Numbered from the stretch's first letter, positions 43,015 to 52,361 are shown. The stretch is DNA of 64,000 nt from Aquiflexum balticum DSM 16537 (GCF_900176595.1 NZ_LT838813.1:4730001-4794000), one strand, 5' to 3'. The notes: generated by a model from the sequence alone, not told the origin. Made by a program: numbers and translations.

Positions 43015-43872
43015 ATGAAGGACAAAATCTGCCTTATTACAGGGGCCAATTCAGGGATTGGATTTGAAACTGCTAAGAGCCTCTGCGCAAAAGGCGCCCA
43101 TGTTCTTCTTTGGTGCCGCTCGGAAGAAAAAGCAAAGCAGGCCTTGGCCAAAATCAAAGCGGAATACCCCGACGCCAAGGCGGATATTATTATTTCCGAC
43201 CTTTCCTCTCAGAAAGAAATCAGAAAAACCTGTTCCGAGATTTTAGAGAAATATACTCATCTGGATGTTCTTATCAACAATGCCGGGAGTTGGTTTTCTG
43301 ATTTTAAGTTGACACCTGAAGGAATTGAAGGACAATGGGCCATCAATCACCTTGCCCCTTTCCTCTTGACCCACCTGCTACTCCCCGCCCTTAAAAAATC
43401 CTCAGACCCGAGGGTTATAACGGTCAGTTCAGATTCTCACTATCACGGCAATATCCATTTCAATGATGTAAATCTTGCCCATAATTATCATGGGATAAGG
43501 GCTTACGCCCAATCCAAATTGGCAAATGTACTTTTCACCCAGGAGTTTGAAAGGAGAAAAGGCAAGCTTCCCGTCACGATATGTGCCGTACAGCCTGGTT
43601 TGGTCAAAACGGATATAGGATTGAAGAATACCATTTCTTTCCATGGACTCATGTGGAAAATCAGAAGATTGGGTGGCGTTTCTCCGAAAAAAGGCGCAGA
43701 AACTTCCATCTATCTTGCCTCAGAGGCTGGCGTTAAGGGAATCAGTGGAAAATATTGGGACAGGTGCAAACCTAAACAAGCTTCAAAAAAAACAGAAAAC
43801 CTATCTGATGCTATAAAACTTTGGGAATTGAGTATGGATATGTGTGGCATTCAAAATTATTTCGGCCAATAA
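43015..43872 (+). CDS. short-chain dehydrogenase/reductase, retinol-dehydrogenase-like
   Basis: 285 residues; TGANSGIGFET is the cofactor motif, INNAGSW the NNAG motif, and Ser...YAQSKLAN the active-site Tyr-Lys. The layout with a long middle loop follows the WW-domain oxidoreductase/retinol dehydrogenase-like branch. Convergent with the next SDR. Substrate unknown. Confidence 0.92.
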   Translation: MKDKICLITGANSGIGFETAKSLCAKGAHVLLWCRSEEKAKQALAKIKAEYPDAKADIIISDLSSQKEIRKTCSEILEKYTHLDVLINNAGSWFSDFKLTPEGIEGQWAINHLAPFLLTHLLLPALKKSSDPRVITVSSDSHYHGNIHFNDVNLAHNYHGIRAYAQSKLANVLFTQEFERRKGKLPVTICAVQPGLVKTDIGLKNTISFHGLMWKIRRLGGVSPKKGAETSIYLASEAGVKGISGKYWDRCKPKQASKKTENLSDAIKLWELSMDMCGIQNYFGQ

Positions 43873-43890
43873 TCCATCCTAATCGCCAGG

Positions 43891-44688
43891 TCAATGATCC
43901 CTGTAAACCCGGAAAACCCGTTCCAACATTTTCATTTTCAATGAGGTGGGACAAAATTTCATCAGCTTTACAATAGTCCAACTCACTTTTCCCGGAACTA
44001 TCACCCCTTTGCCTTGAAGCAAATTTTTAATCCCTATTTTGGCAACCTCTTCTGGCATTAACATAATCAATTTGGCGCGCTTTCCATGAGAATTGATCCT
44101 TTTCAGTCCGTCGGGATTAGTAAGTACAGGACCGGGGCAAACTACCGAAACCTTGACATTACTCCTCGCCAATTCTTCCCTTAGTGCGAGTGAAAAAGCA
44201 TAAATGAAATTCTTTGTCCCTGTATAAACACTTTTGTAGGGCAATGGTAAGGTAGCCTCCATACTGCTCATATTCAGAATATAAGCTGAAGAGCTTTCCT
44301 TCAACATGGGTAGAAAATAATAGGTCATCATCGTCATGACCTGATTGTTCAAATTCAACATCTGAAGGTAAAAGTCGGGCGAAATATTTTCAAATCTACC
44401 GCCTGCTCCCATACCAACGTTGTTGATCAGGATATTGACTTTAATTTTTTGTTGCAGACAGTATTGGAAAAGTGCTGTGACAGCCGAAGGTTCTGTAAGA
44501 TCTGCCCCATAAGTAACCACTTCCACAGGATATTTGGAACAAATATCTTCTTTTGTTTCCTCCAATCGGGGCTCCTGAAGGGCTATAAGCAAAAGATTCA
44601 TACCTCGGGAAGCACATTCAAAAGCAAATGCCTTTCCTATTCCCATGCTTGCTCCTGTAATCAAGGTGAAATTCTCGTTTCCATACAT
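43891..44688 (-). CDS. short-chain dehydrogenase/reductase
   Basis: 265 residues from the ATG at 44688; an open frame extends to a TTG at 44742 but the fold begins at FTLITGASMGIG. ILINNVGMG and YKSVYTGTKNF supply the other SDR motifs. The sequence is of the classical type seen in lipid or hydroxysteroid dehydrogenases (DHRS7-like). Convergent with the SDR at 43015; they are not close paralogues. Confidence 0.9.
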   Translation of the reverse strand: MYGNENFTLITGASMGIGKAFAFECASRGMNLLLIALQEPRLEETKEDICSKYPVEVVTYGADLTEPSAVTALFQYCLQQKIKVNILINNVGMGAGGRFENISPDFYLQMLNLNNQVMTMMTYYFLPMLKESSSAYILNMSSMEATLPLPYKSVYTGTKNFIYAFSLALREELARSNVKVSVVCPGPVLTNPDGLKRINSHGKRAKLIMLMPEEVAKIGIKNLLQGKGVIVPGKVSWTIVKLMKFCPTSLKMKMLERVFRVYRDH

Positions 44689-44876
44689 ATCATAAAAATA
44701 ACCATTTGGGTCAAAAGTCCAAGAATCCAAATTTCCGCACAATCATAAATCCCAAATAACTAAACGAAATTTTCAACAGTTCTTTTAATAATAAAGCCAT
44801 TCAGCAAATAATCTCAGGATAGGTAAACAAAGCCCTGTTTATTTGCTTTGAAATTCATAGGCTAGCTCTTTTACCT

Positions 44877-47648
44877 ATGTTTAATCAAACCAAACCAATG
44901 AAGTACCTATTCTTTTTTCTTTTTTTTGTAGGAATCACAACCCACAGTTTAGCCCAAACATATTCCATCAGAGGTAATGTTTTGGAAGAAGGTAAAAAGG
45001 AAATTCTTCCTTTTGTAAATATCATTTTGCTATCCCCTATTGATTCCTCACAGGTAATCGGCACAGTTTCCGATGGAAACGGTCAATTTGAATTTACCAA
45101 AATCTCAGAAGGGGATTACATCCTTAAAATCCAGTATTTGGGGTTTCAGAATTTTTTCAGAACTATTGAAATCAGATCAGACATTGATTTGGGCAATATC
45201 TATATTCAGGAGGAGGCTACGGACCTCTCTGAGGTGATTGTGGAAGCAAGGCGGTCTACAGGAACCCAGAAAGGTGATACTACCATGTTCAATGCAGATG
45301 CTTTCAAGACCATGAAAGATGCGAGTGCCCAGACACTTTTGGAAAAGCTTCCGGGTGTCAATTCTGAAAATGGGATTTTACAGGCACAGGGAGAGAACAT
45401 CGCACAGATTCTAGTGGACGGCAAACCCTATTTCGGAACTGATGTGAGAACAGCCCTGCAGAACCTGCCTGCAGAAGTGATTCAGAGTATCGAGATTTTT
45501 GATCAAAAAAGTGAAAAGTCCCAACTAAGCGGATTTGATGATGGGGAACGCCTGAAAACCATCAATATCATTACCAAGCCCAATCGGAGAAAAGGACAGT
45601 TTGGTAAAGCAACAGCAGGTTATGGAACAGATGAGCGGTATCTGGCGGGAACAAGTGTCAATATCTTTGATGAAGACCAACGGATTACGATCACGGGTCT
45701 GAGCAATAACATCAATATCCAGAACTATTCCAGTGATCCCAATATACAAAGTGAAGGCAACCAACAGGAAGGGATTATCACTACCAATATCCTGGGATTG
45801 AATTATTCTGATTTGTGGGGGGAAAAAATCAAAATCACAGGGAGTTATTTATATACCAAAAAGAAAAATGTCGGTATTGTAGATAGGTTCAGGGATTTTG
45901 TGACAACAGATGAATCCAACAAATTCTACAATGAAACAAGCAGAGATGTCCGGGTAAACAATCAGCATCAGGCTGACCTGAGGCTGGAATACAATCCGAA
46001 TGAAAAAAACAGATTCTTATATATACCGAGATTTTCAGCAAGATTCGAAACCGAAAACTCAGGTTTTTTTGGACAGACAGATGATGGTATCAATCCGATC
46101 AATGCGGTGGAAAACATCAAGAATGGATATTACCAGGACTACGATTTGTTCAACAGGTTCTTTTACAGCCACAAATTCAATAAGCCCGGAAGAACAATTT
46201 CTGCAAGGACGATATTTGCAAAAGGCTGGAACAATGATGAATCTGATAGAAAAGCGGTAAATACCTTCTATGACGAAGCCGGAACGAGGGAAGAAATTCT
46301 CGATCAGCGAACAACCCGCGAAAGATATGGCAACAGATGGAGTACCAATGTATCTTATACCGAACCCATTGGCCAAAAAGGACAAATGGAAATTGAATAT
46401 GAAATAGGAAACCGGGCCAATGATTCCGAACAACTTATTTTCAATGTGGAAGACGGGGATTTTGATAATGGAAACCTGGCATTGGACACTACCTTAAGCA
46501 ATTCATTTGTAAGCAAATACCTGACACAAGAGTTTGAATTGGGCTACCAGTTCCTGACCGAAAAATACAAGATCCAAGCAGAATTGGAATATCAGGATGC
46601 CAGACTCAATAACAACCAGAAATTCCCAAACCCTGAGCAGTTGAACAGGGTTTTTCAGAATTTTCTGCCGACAGTAAGAATGGAGTACAAGTTTTCTGAC
46701 AACACCAACATTCAGTTGGACTATGATACCTATACCAACGAACCTCAGATTTCGCAGTTACAGGCAGTCATCAACAATACCAATCCACTTCAGTTAAGGA
46801 CCGGCAATCCTGCATTGGACCAATCTTATACGAATCAGTTAAGGTTGAGATTCAGAAGCAATAATCCTGATACAGAAAACAACTGGTTTTTATTTGCCCA
46901 AACCCGGCTAGTGGATAATTTCATCTCAAACAGTACCCTGATTGCAAGCGAACCTACCGAAATTCAGGATGGGATTATCCTGGAAACAGGTTCCCAATTG
47001 AACAAGCCTGTCAATCTCGACGGCTTTAAGGAATTCAGGTCATGGCTGAGTTATGGATTGCCTTTGGGATTTATCAAATCCAATTTCAATATCAATGCAG
47101 GTGCAGGTTACACCCAAAGACCGGGACAGGTCAATGATCAGATCGGATTCAACAATTCTACCCGGCTTAGTACCGGTTTCTCGCTCAACAGCAGCATCAG
47201 TGATCAGCTGGATTTCAACATATGGTCCAGATCCTCTTTCAACGATGTGAAAAATACCTTAAACCCCAACCTGAACGACGACTTTTTCCAGCAGAGATTC
47301 AGAGTCAATTTCAACTGGATTATTTGGGAAGGAATAATCTACCGCTTGGATCTCAATCATCAGATCAATGCCGGACTTTCAGAGGGTTTTGATACCAATT
47401 TTTCACTTGTCAACATGAGTATCGGTAAGAAAATGTTCAATAACCAAAGGGGGGAAATCAGTTTGATGGTTTATGACCTACTCGGTCAAAATGCCAATGT
47501 CAGACGAAATATTACTGAAACCTTTATCGAGGACGTTCAGACCAATGTATTGCAACGATATGTGATGCTGAGTTTCACTTATAACCTGAGAAGATTCAGT
47601 AAGGGCATGGATGAAAAGGATTATTCTGAGATGTATTCGGTTGATTAA
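44877..47648 (+). CDS. outer-membrane beta-barrel protein with carboxypeptidase-regulatory-like domain
   Basis: 923 residues. The signal peptide probably begins at the second Met (44898, MKYLFFFLFFVG). Residues ~28-115 form a CarboxypepD_reg-like beta domain (IRGNVLEEGKKEILPFVNII), followed by a plug-like segment (MKDASAQTLLEKLPGVNSEN, ILVDGKPYFGTDVRTALQNL) and a large outer-membrane barrel of the OMP_b-brl_3 type with alternating aromatic strands. It resembles TonB-dependent receptors but the TonB box and SusD partner are not seen. It probably handles uptake or secretion at the surface; substrate unknown. Confidence 0.88.
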   Translation: MFNQTKPMKYLFFFLFFVGITTHSLAQTYSIRGNVLEEGKKEILPFVNIILLSPIDSSQVIGTVSDGNGQFEFTKISEGDYILKIQYLGFQNFFRTIEIRSDIDLGNIYIQEEATDLSEVIVEARRSTGTQKGDTTMFNADAFKTMKDASAQTLLEKLPGVNSENGILQAQGENIAQILVDGKPYFGTDVRTALQNLPAEVIQSIEIFDQKSEKSQLSGFDDGERLKTINIITKPNRRKGQFGKATAGYGTDERYLAGTSVNIFDEDQRITITGLSNNINIQNYSSDPNIQSEGNQQEGIITTNILGLNYSDLWGEKIKITGSYLYTKKKNVGIVDRFRDFVTTDESNKFYNETSRDVRVNNQHQADLRLEYNPNEKNRFLYIPRFSARFETENSGFFGQTDDGINPINAVENIKNGYYQDYDLFNRFFYSHKFNKPGRTISARTIFAKGWNNDESDRKAVNTFYDEAGTREEILDQRTTRERYGNRWSTNVSYTEPIGQKGQMEIEYEIGNRANDSEQLIFNVEDGDFDNGNLALDTTLSNSFVSKYLTQEFELGYQFLTEKYKIQAELEYQDARLNNNQKFPNPEQLNRVFQNFLPTVRMEYKFSDNTNIQLDYDTYTNEPQISQLQAVINNTNPLQLRTGNPALDQSYTNQLRLRFRSNNPDTENNWFLFAQTRLVDNFISNSTLIASEPTEIQDGIILETGSQLNKPVNLDGFKEFRSWLSYGLPLGFIKSNFNINAGAGYTQRPGQVNDQIGFNNSTRLSTGFSLNSSISDQLDFNIWSRSSFNDVKNTLNPNLNDDFFQQRFRVNFNWIIWEGIIYRLDLNHQINAGLSEGFDTNFSLVNMSIGKKMFNNQRGEISLMVYDLLGQNANVRRNITETFIEDVQTNVLQRYVMLSFTYNLRRFSKGMDEKDYSEMYSVD

Positions 47649-48553
47649 TGCAGGATCCTTTTGACAATTTTGGCTTTTTCTTTGTTCAGATGATGAAGAA
47701 ATGCCAAGGGAACAGGCAAATGCTTCTTATCCTTTAACCAGATCAGACTCCACATCGTAGTGATGGGCAATCCTTTCATCGGTATTATCTTTAGTTTTTT
47801 GTTTGCCAGTTCATTTTTGATTCCGATCAAAGGCATAATGGAATAACCCAGGCCCGCCATGACTGCTTGCTTGACGGCTTCATTGGAGGTGAGTTCCATT
47901 TTTTTAGCATAAGTTATTTTATTCCGTTCGATAAACTTCTCCATGATTTGACGTGTTCCAGAGCCCTTTTCCCTGAATATCAAAGGTAGGTCCCGGAATA
48001 ATCCCTCCTCAACAGCTTCTTCATCAAAACCGGATGAGGGATTGCCCACCAAAAAAAGATTGTTTTCCAATAAATCCAGTTTCTCAAAATTCAGGGAAGT
48101 AGGCAAAAGCGAAACCAAAGCAAAATCCACCTCATTGTTTTCAAGGCTTTTAATTACCCGGCTTTTGTTGGTGACATCCATCATCAGCTCAATTGCAGAA
48201 TGCTCCTTCATAAAATCAGCCAAAAAATAGGGCATGACATACTTTCCTGTGGAGACTACAGAAATTTTTAAACGGCCTGTCAACAACCCTTTAAATGCCA
48301 TTGTCTTGTAGTTGATCGCATAGACCTGATGAATGATATTTTCGGCCGAAACTGCCACCTCATGCCCAAAATCGGTGATATGGATCTTCCTTCCGATCAC
48401 CTCAGTCAAGGGTATATCAAATTGTTCCTGAAAGTTTTTTAACTGGATAGAAACAGCCGGCTGGGTTAAGTGAAGCTCCTCCGCAGCTTTGGTCACACTT
48501 CCTGTCTGTACGATTTTGAGGAAAACCTGTAATTGATTTAAGGTATAATTCAT
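47645..48553 (-). CDS. LysR-family transcriptional regulator
   Basis: 302 residues. The winged helix (LNQLQVFLKIVQTGSVTKAA, LHLTQPAVSIQLKNFQ) is at residues 5-45; the remaining region is the periplasmic-binding-protein-like sensor. The divergent gene order with an SbtA-type permease, and a symmetrical site between them, suggests that it works like CbbR/CmpR regulators of carbon uptake. Its coding end overlaps the beta-barrel gene end by 4 bases (convergent). Confidence 0.93.
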   Translation of the reverse strand: MNYTLNQLQVFLKIVQTGSVTKAAEELHLTQPAVSIQLKNFQEQFDIPLTEVIGRKIHITDFGHEVAVSAENIIHQVYAINYKTMAFKGLLTGRLKISVVSTGKYVMPYFLADFMKEHSAIELMMDVTNKSRVIKSLENNEVDFALVSLLPTSLNFEKLDLLENNLFLVGNPSSGFDEEAVEEGLFRDLPLIFREKGSGTRQIMEKFIERNKITYAKKMELTSNEAVKQAVMAGLGYSIMPLIGIKNELANKKLKIIPMKGLPITTMWSLIWLKDKKHLPVPLAFLHHLNKEKAKIVKRILH

Positions 48554-48560
48554 AAATAAA

Positions 48561-48587
48561 TTTAATCTATAACATTATAAAGTTAAA
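48561..48587. promoter_or_regulatory. candidate LysR operator
   Basis: TTTAA-tc-TATAA-ca-TTATA-aag-TTAAA: nested inverted repeats centred on 48573-48574 between the divergent LysR gene (ATG at 48553) and the operon starting at 48650. TATAA-N2-TTATA fits the T-N11-A core of LysR sites. Confidence 0.6.
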
Positions 48588-48649
48588 TAAAAATTTATGA
48601 ATCAAATAAAACAATTTTGTACCAGAAAACAAAAAAGAAAATAAGAATT

Positions 48650-48979
48650 ATGATAAAGGCCAGATCAGATTTCAATGAATTTAAAGAAAGCAACCCTTCT
48701 ATAAAAGATCATCAGGAGTTGGAACTTATCAAAGGTGAGTTCTCTGCTGAAGATGCTCGTGATATTCTGCTGCAGTTATTTACTGATAAAATCAATTACC
48801 ATCAGGCCAGAAATCTGAGCAGTTTGGAAAGATTTGGTAAACTGAATGATATTTCAGTCAGACGACTACCTGAACTCAAATTTCAGATCCAAAAAATCAA
48901 TGATCTTTTCCAAAATGCTGATCTCTCCCGTGCTACCATCAAGATTCAAGCTACGGTAAATATTGAGATCAAAGAATAA
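48650..48979 (+). CDS. small conserved-looking hypothetical protein next to SbtA
   Basis: 109 residues from the ATG at 48650 (the frame opens at a TTG at 48617 that lies in the promoter). Cytosolic, charged, with LELIKGEFSAEDARDILLQL and an ending TIKIQATVNIEIKE. I do not recognise the family. Position directly upstream of the bicarbonate permease (69-base gap) in the same direction suggests a partner, for instance a regulatory subunit like SbtB, but no PII-type signature is present. Confidence 0.65.
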   Translation: MIKARSDFNEFKESNPSIKDHQELELIKGEFSAEDARDILLQLFTDKINYHQARNLSSLERFGKLNDISVRRLPELKFQIQKINDLFQNADLSRATIKIQATVNIEIKE

Positions 48980-49047
48980 GTCTGTCGTGTTTAATGGTTT
49001 TTATAAAATGACCCAAATGCAGGTCTCTTTGACACTATTTCTCTGAC

Positions 49048-50010
49048 ATGAATATTGACTTATTGCTGGAAAATCTTACCAATCCTGCTTTATTGTTTTT
49101 TGTTTTGGGCCTGATTGCTGTTTTTTTAAAAAGTGATCTGGAAATCCCCCCCAATTCTTCCAAATTCATTTCCCTTTATTTATTGTTTGCGATAGGATTC
49201 AAAGGTGGTCAGGAATTGGCCCATGAAGTTTTTTCGTGGGAAATCGTTTGGACCATTCTCTTTGGTATAGGTATTTCTCTCGCCATTCCCCTGTATACTT
49301 TCTTTATCCTAAAGAAAAAACTGAATATCTATGATTCCGGTGCTGTAGCAGCTGCCTATGGCTCTATTTCAGCGGTTACTTTTGTGACTGCTGTTTCTTA
49401 TCTGGAAATGCAGCAATTGACACTGCATGGTCATATGGTGGCCATTATGGCCCTGATGGAAGCACCTGCTATAGTAGTAGGCCTGATATTAATTTCTTCC
49501 TATGACAAAATGAATGCGGGCACTGAAACGGTAAAAAAACGAAAAGTGATTAAACATTCCTTTACCAATGGCAGCGTGCTTTTGATTTTGGGGAGTTTGC
49601 TCATAGGTTTTCTGGCATCAGATGCCCAAGCGGAGGGAATCAAGCCTTTTACCAATGATATTTTCAAGGGCTTCCTGGCCATATTTCTTTTGGATATGGG
49701 CATCACAAGCGGTAAAAAACTCAAATCCTTCTTCTCCTATGGCTGGTTTCCGATGATATTTGCCATCGTCATTCCCCTATTCAATGGATGCGTGGTAGCT
49801 TTGTTGAGTTCATCCGTAACAGATGACATCTCCAACCGCTTTATCCTGGCCATTCTATCCGCCAGTGCCTCCTATATCGCCGTGCCCGCTGCGATGAAAA
49901 TGACCGTACCCAAATCCAACCCCGGACTCTACCTGCCTATGGCCTTGGCCGTCACCTTTCCCATCAATATCACAATTGGGATGCCTTTGTATTTTTATCT
50001 GGTTTCGTAA
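49048..50010 (+). CDS. sbtA: sodium-dependent bicarbonate permease, SbtA-like
   Basis: 320 residues with about ten hydrophobic segments in two repeats. LLFAIGFKGGQELAHE, AYGSISAVTFVTAVSYLE and, in the second half, LSASASYIAVPAAMKM are characteristic of SbtA. SbtA imports HCO3- with Na+. No carboxysome or RuBisCO genes are present, so here it would supply bicarbonate for anaplerotic carboxylation or pH control. Regulated probably by the divergent LysR protein. Confidence 0.92.
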   Translation: MNIDLLLENLTNPALLFFVLGLIAVFLKSDLEIPPNSSKFISLYLLFAIGFKGGQELAHEVFSWEIVWTILFGIGISLAIPLYTFFILKKKLNIYDSGAVAAAYGSISAVTFVTAVSYLEMQQLTLHGHMVAIMALMEAPAIVVGLILISSYDKMNAGTETVKKRKVIKHSFTNGSVLLILGSLLIGFLASDAQAEGIKPFTNDIFKGFLAIFLLDMGITSGKKLKSFFSYGWFPMIFAIVIPLFNGCVVALLSSSVTDDISNRFILAILSASASYIAVPAAMKMTVPKSNPGLYLPMALAVTFPINITIGMPLYFYLVS

Positions 50011-50044
50011 CTAGTGCTGTGTTAAGGATGTTTAGACAACCTTT

Positions 50045-50070
50045 CCCGCAGAGTCGCAAAGGCGCAAAGA
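50045..50070. repeat. CGCAAAG octamer repeat, third copy
   Basis: CGCAGAGT, CGCAAAGG, CGCAAAGA units downstream of sbtA, in the gap before the convergent hydrolase. Confidence 0.65.
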
Positions 50071-50177
50071 TGTATGTTTTCATTTATCCTTAATTTTATT
50101 GTTAAAGTGGAATTATTCAAAGAGTTTTCCAGTTTTCCGAACTGGTAGCATTTTGCGACCGATTCAGTTTTACAATT

Positions 50178-50981
50178 TCAGAAAGTCCCTAAGATATTTT
50201 TTAATTCCCTTTTATACGCTGCGCTTTCAGTTATCCCATTATGCCCTACCCCATCAAGGATAATCAGATCTACCTTGGATTTTAATGCTTCTTTGAGTCT
50301 CAATGAAGATTTATAAGGGATAACTTCATCTTGATTTCCATGAAAAATGGTAATGGGCATGGTGCAGTTTTCTAAATATTGATGATTGGCAAATTTATAC
50401 CTGATAATAAATGATGGAAGAATGGGGAACAATTGACCTGCAAGATCAGTCAAACTGTAAAAAGGTGCCTGTAAAATCAATCGTTTGGGATTGTTTTCTG
50501 AAGCAAGGTATGCGGCCATTCCGGTTCCAATGGAATAGCCCAATATGATGATATCCTGTTCATTGTATTCCTTCTTAAGTTGATCATAAATCATTTGATT
50601 GTCCTCAAACAATTGTTTTTGGCTGGTTATTTTTCCTTCACTCTTTCCATAACCTCTGTAGTCAAGAATAAAAATATCATAATTCAATTCGGTGTAAGTA
50701 GCAGCTACCTGTCCCCAACCATCTATTGACCCTGCATTACCATGTAGATAAAAAATCAGACCCTTTGTATTATCCGTCTTGAATAAAATACCATGGAGCA
50801 ATTTTCCATCCGCTGTTTCAAAATTCCGCTCTTCGAATTTTTGCCTAAAATCAAATTGGTGATTTTTATTCAATGTTTCAGGAAAAAAAATCAATTTTTC
50901 CTGAAAGTAGTAAAAAGCAACGCATACAATCATGTATATCCCTACTATTACTATTAAGAAGTATAGAAGTTTTCCCATCAT
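50178..50981 (-). CDS. membrane-anchored alpha/beta hydrolase
   Basis: 267 residues with an N-terminal transmembrane segment (residues 4-24). YLHGNAGSIDGWG is the oxyanion region, LGYSIGTGMA carries the nucleophile Ser, FHGNQDEVIPY the acid and GVGHNGI the His. The FrsA/Bem46-like arrangement fits a serine hydrolase of unknown substrate, probably facing the periplasm. Two in-frame ATGs (50981, 50978) are equally good starts. Confidence 0.9.
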   Translation of the reverse strand: MMGKLLYFLIVIVGIYMIVCVAFYYFQEKLIFFPETLNKNHQFDFRQKFEERNFETADGKLLHGILFKTDNTKGLIFYLHGNAGSIDGWGQVAATYTELNYDIFILDYRGYGKSEGKITSQKQLFEDNQMIYDQLKKEYNEQDIIILGYSIGTGMAAYLASENNPKRLILQAPFYSLTDLAGQLFPILPSFIIRYKFANHQYLENCTMPITIFHGNQDEVIPYKSSLRLKEALKSKVDLIILDGVGHNGITESAAYKRELKNILGTF

Positions 50982-51033
50982 TTTTTTTAATTATTTCATG
51001 TAAAATAACGCAAATCCAGTGTCGGGGTAAATT

Positions 51034-51375
51034 TTAACCTACTCCAAACTCTTCCATCAAAGTCAGGCCATAATTCCTAATGGCATCTATGATGGGAATG
51101 GCGCTAAGCCCCCTCTTGGTAATGGTATATTCCACCTTTGGCGGTACTACAGGATATACCTTTCTGGTGATAAATCCTTCCTTTTCTAACTCCCTCAACT
51201 GACTGGTCAGCATCTTATGGGTAATGTGCGGAATGTCTTTTTTGAGTTCACCATATCGCATCACTTTATCTTTCAGCCTCCAGAGTATAGGCATTTTCCA
51301 GGTCCCTCCTATCCTGTCCATGGCAAACTCGACAGGGTTATAATACAGTTTTTTGTTAAATAAGAAATCAGGCAT
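51034..51375 (-). CDS. HxlR-family transcriptional regulator
   Basis: 113 residues from the ATG at 51375. The winged helix contains WKMPILWRLKDKVMRYGELK then HKMLTSQLRELEKEGFITRK, typical of HxlR/MarR-like regulators. It is divergent from the DJ-1/PfpI gene and probably controls it in response to thiol or aldehyde stress. Its conserved Cys of some HxlR sensors is absent from the N-terminus. Confidence 0.93.
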   Translation of the reverse strand: MPDFLFNKKLYYNPVEFAMDRIGGTWKMPILWRLKDKVMRYGELKKDIPHITHKMLTSQLRELEKEGFITRKVYPVVPPKVEYTITKRGLSAIPIIDAIRNYGLTLMEEFGVG

Positions 51376-51434
51376 AATCAATCAATTTTCCATTTCTCAC
51401 CAAAAGGTGCATATCATTAACTTTAGTAAGTATA

Positions 51435-51465
51435 TTGATAAAGGTAATATTAAAATCAAACTTTG
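51435..51465 (+). promoter_or_regulatory. candidate Bacteroidota-type promoter of the DJ-1-like gene
   Basis: TTG at 51435-51437, a 20-base spacer, and AAACTTTG at 51458-51465, close to the Bacteroidota consensus TTG-N19-21-TAnnTTTG. The ATG follows 26 bases later. Confidence 0.6.
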
Positions 51466-51491
51466 TTTCCATACCAAAAAAAACTTCAATC

Positions 51492-52265
51492 ATGAATCAA
51501 GTACAGGAAAAACAAAGTTACGTGCACTTCCACGGTGCACCGCCAAAAGGTAAAATTTTGATGGTTGCCAGTTCCCCTGCTGTATCCAAACAAACAGGCT
51601 GGCCGATTGGATTCTGGGCTGCTGAACTGACCCACCCGCTTAGGGTATTTCAGGAGGCAGGATATGAAGTGGAATTGGTTTCCACTGAAGGGGGAAAAAT
51701 GGAAATGGACGGATACTCAAATCCTACCGGCCCAAGCGGCTATTCTGCCCATGATGTGATTTCATTGGGCTACCTGCAAAAGCCGGAGTTCAATACCATT
51801 CTGGAAAACACCAAAAAACTGACTGAAGTCAATCCTACAGACTATGCTGCTATCTTTCTGGTGGGAGGTCAGGGACCGATGTACACATTTCGGGGCAACA
51901 AAGACCTGGAAAAACTTTTTGTTGCATTTTATGAAGGTGGCAAGCCCAGTGCGGCAGTTTGTCACTCCACTACCCTACTCTTGGAAGCAAAAAAATCCAA
52001 TGGGGAGCTTTTGATAAAAGGAAAAACCTGGACGGGTTTTGCTGATGCAGAGGAGGAGTTTGTCGATCAGGCAGTTGGCATGAAAATCCAACCTTACAGG
52101 ATAGAGAATGAAGCCAAAAAGATTTCGGGCACACACTTCAAAGTAGCTTCACCTTTTGCTTCCTATGCCATCAAAGACGGTAATCTGATCACAGGTCAGC
52201 AACAAAATTCAGGATCGGCGGCAGCGGAGATGGTAGTGGAAATGCTGAATGACTTATCAAACTGA
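51492..52265 (+). CDS. DJ-1/PfpI-family type 1 glutamine amidotransferase-like protein (Hsp31/glyoxalase III-like)
   Basis: 257 residues from the ATG at 51492; the upstream open frame begins at a TTG inside the promoter. FLVGGQGPMYTFRGN is followed by SAAVCHSTTLLL with the nucleophilic Cys-His elbow. TGFADAEEEFV is characteristic of the Hsp31/DJ-1 group. Members detoxify methylglyoxal or act as chaperones. Regulated presumably by the divergent HxlR protein. Confidence 0.93.
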   Translation: MNQVQEKQSYVHFHGAPPKGKILMVASSPAVSKQTGWPIGFWAAELTHPLRVFQEAGYEVELVSTEGGKMEMDGYSNPTGPSGYSAHDVISLGYLQKPEFNTILENTKKLTEVNPTDYAAIFLVGGQGPMYTFRGNKDLEKLFVAFYEGGKPSAAVCHSTTLLLEAKKSNGELLIKGKTWTGFADAEEEFVDQAVGMKIQPYRIENEAKKISGTHFKVASPFASYAIKDGNLITGQQQNSGSAAAEMVVEMLNDLSN

Positions 52266-52293
52266 AAAACGCTTACCTTTCTGGTAAGCAGTA

Positions 52294-52361
52294 AAGTCCG
52301 AAGTCGGAAGTCAATTATCAAGGATGAAGGAGAAGGTAAGAAGGATAAAGGACAAGGTAGA
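52294..52361. repeat. degenerate tandem heptamers (GTCCGAA/GTCGGAA and AAGGATG/AAGGACA)
   Basis: Two heptamer tracts: GTCCGAA, GTCGGAA, GTCAATT at 52294-52314, then AAGGATG, AAGGAGA, AGGTAAG, AAGGATA, AAGGACA, AGGTAGA to 52361. They lie between the DJ-1-like gene and the F420-binding-like gene. The palindrome GTGCCTTAGGCAC lies further on near 52463. Confidence 0.6.

Noticed and set aside
44877-47648. SusC-type receptor of the fucosidase operon
   Set aside because: No SusD follows, it is on the opposite strand 3 kb away, and the barrel is of the OMP_b-brl_3 type.
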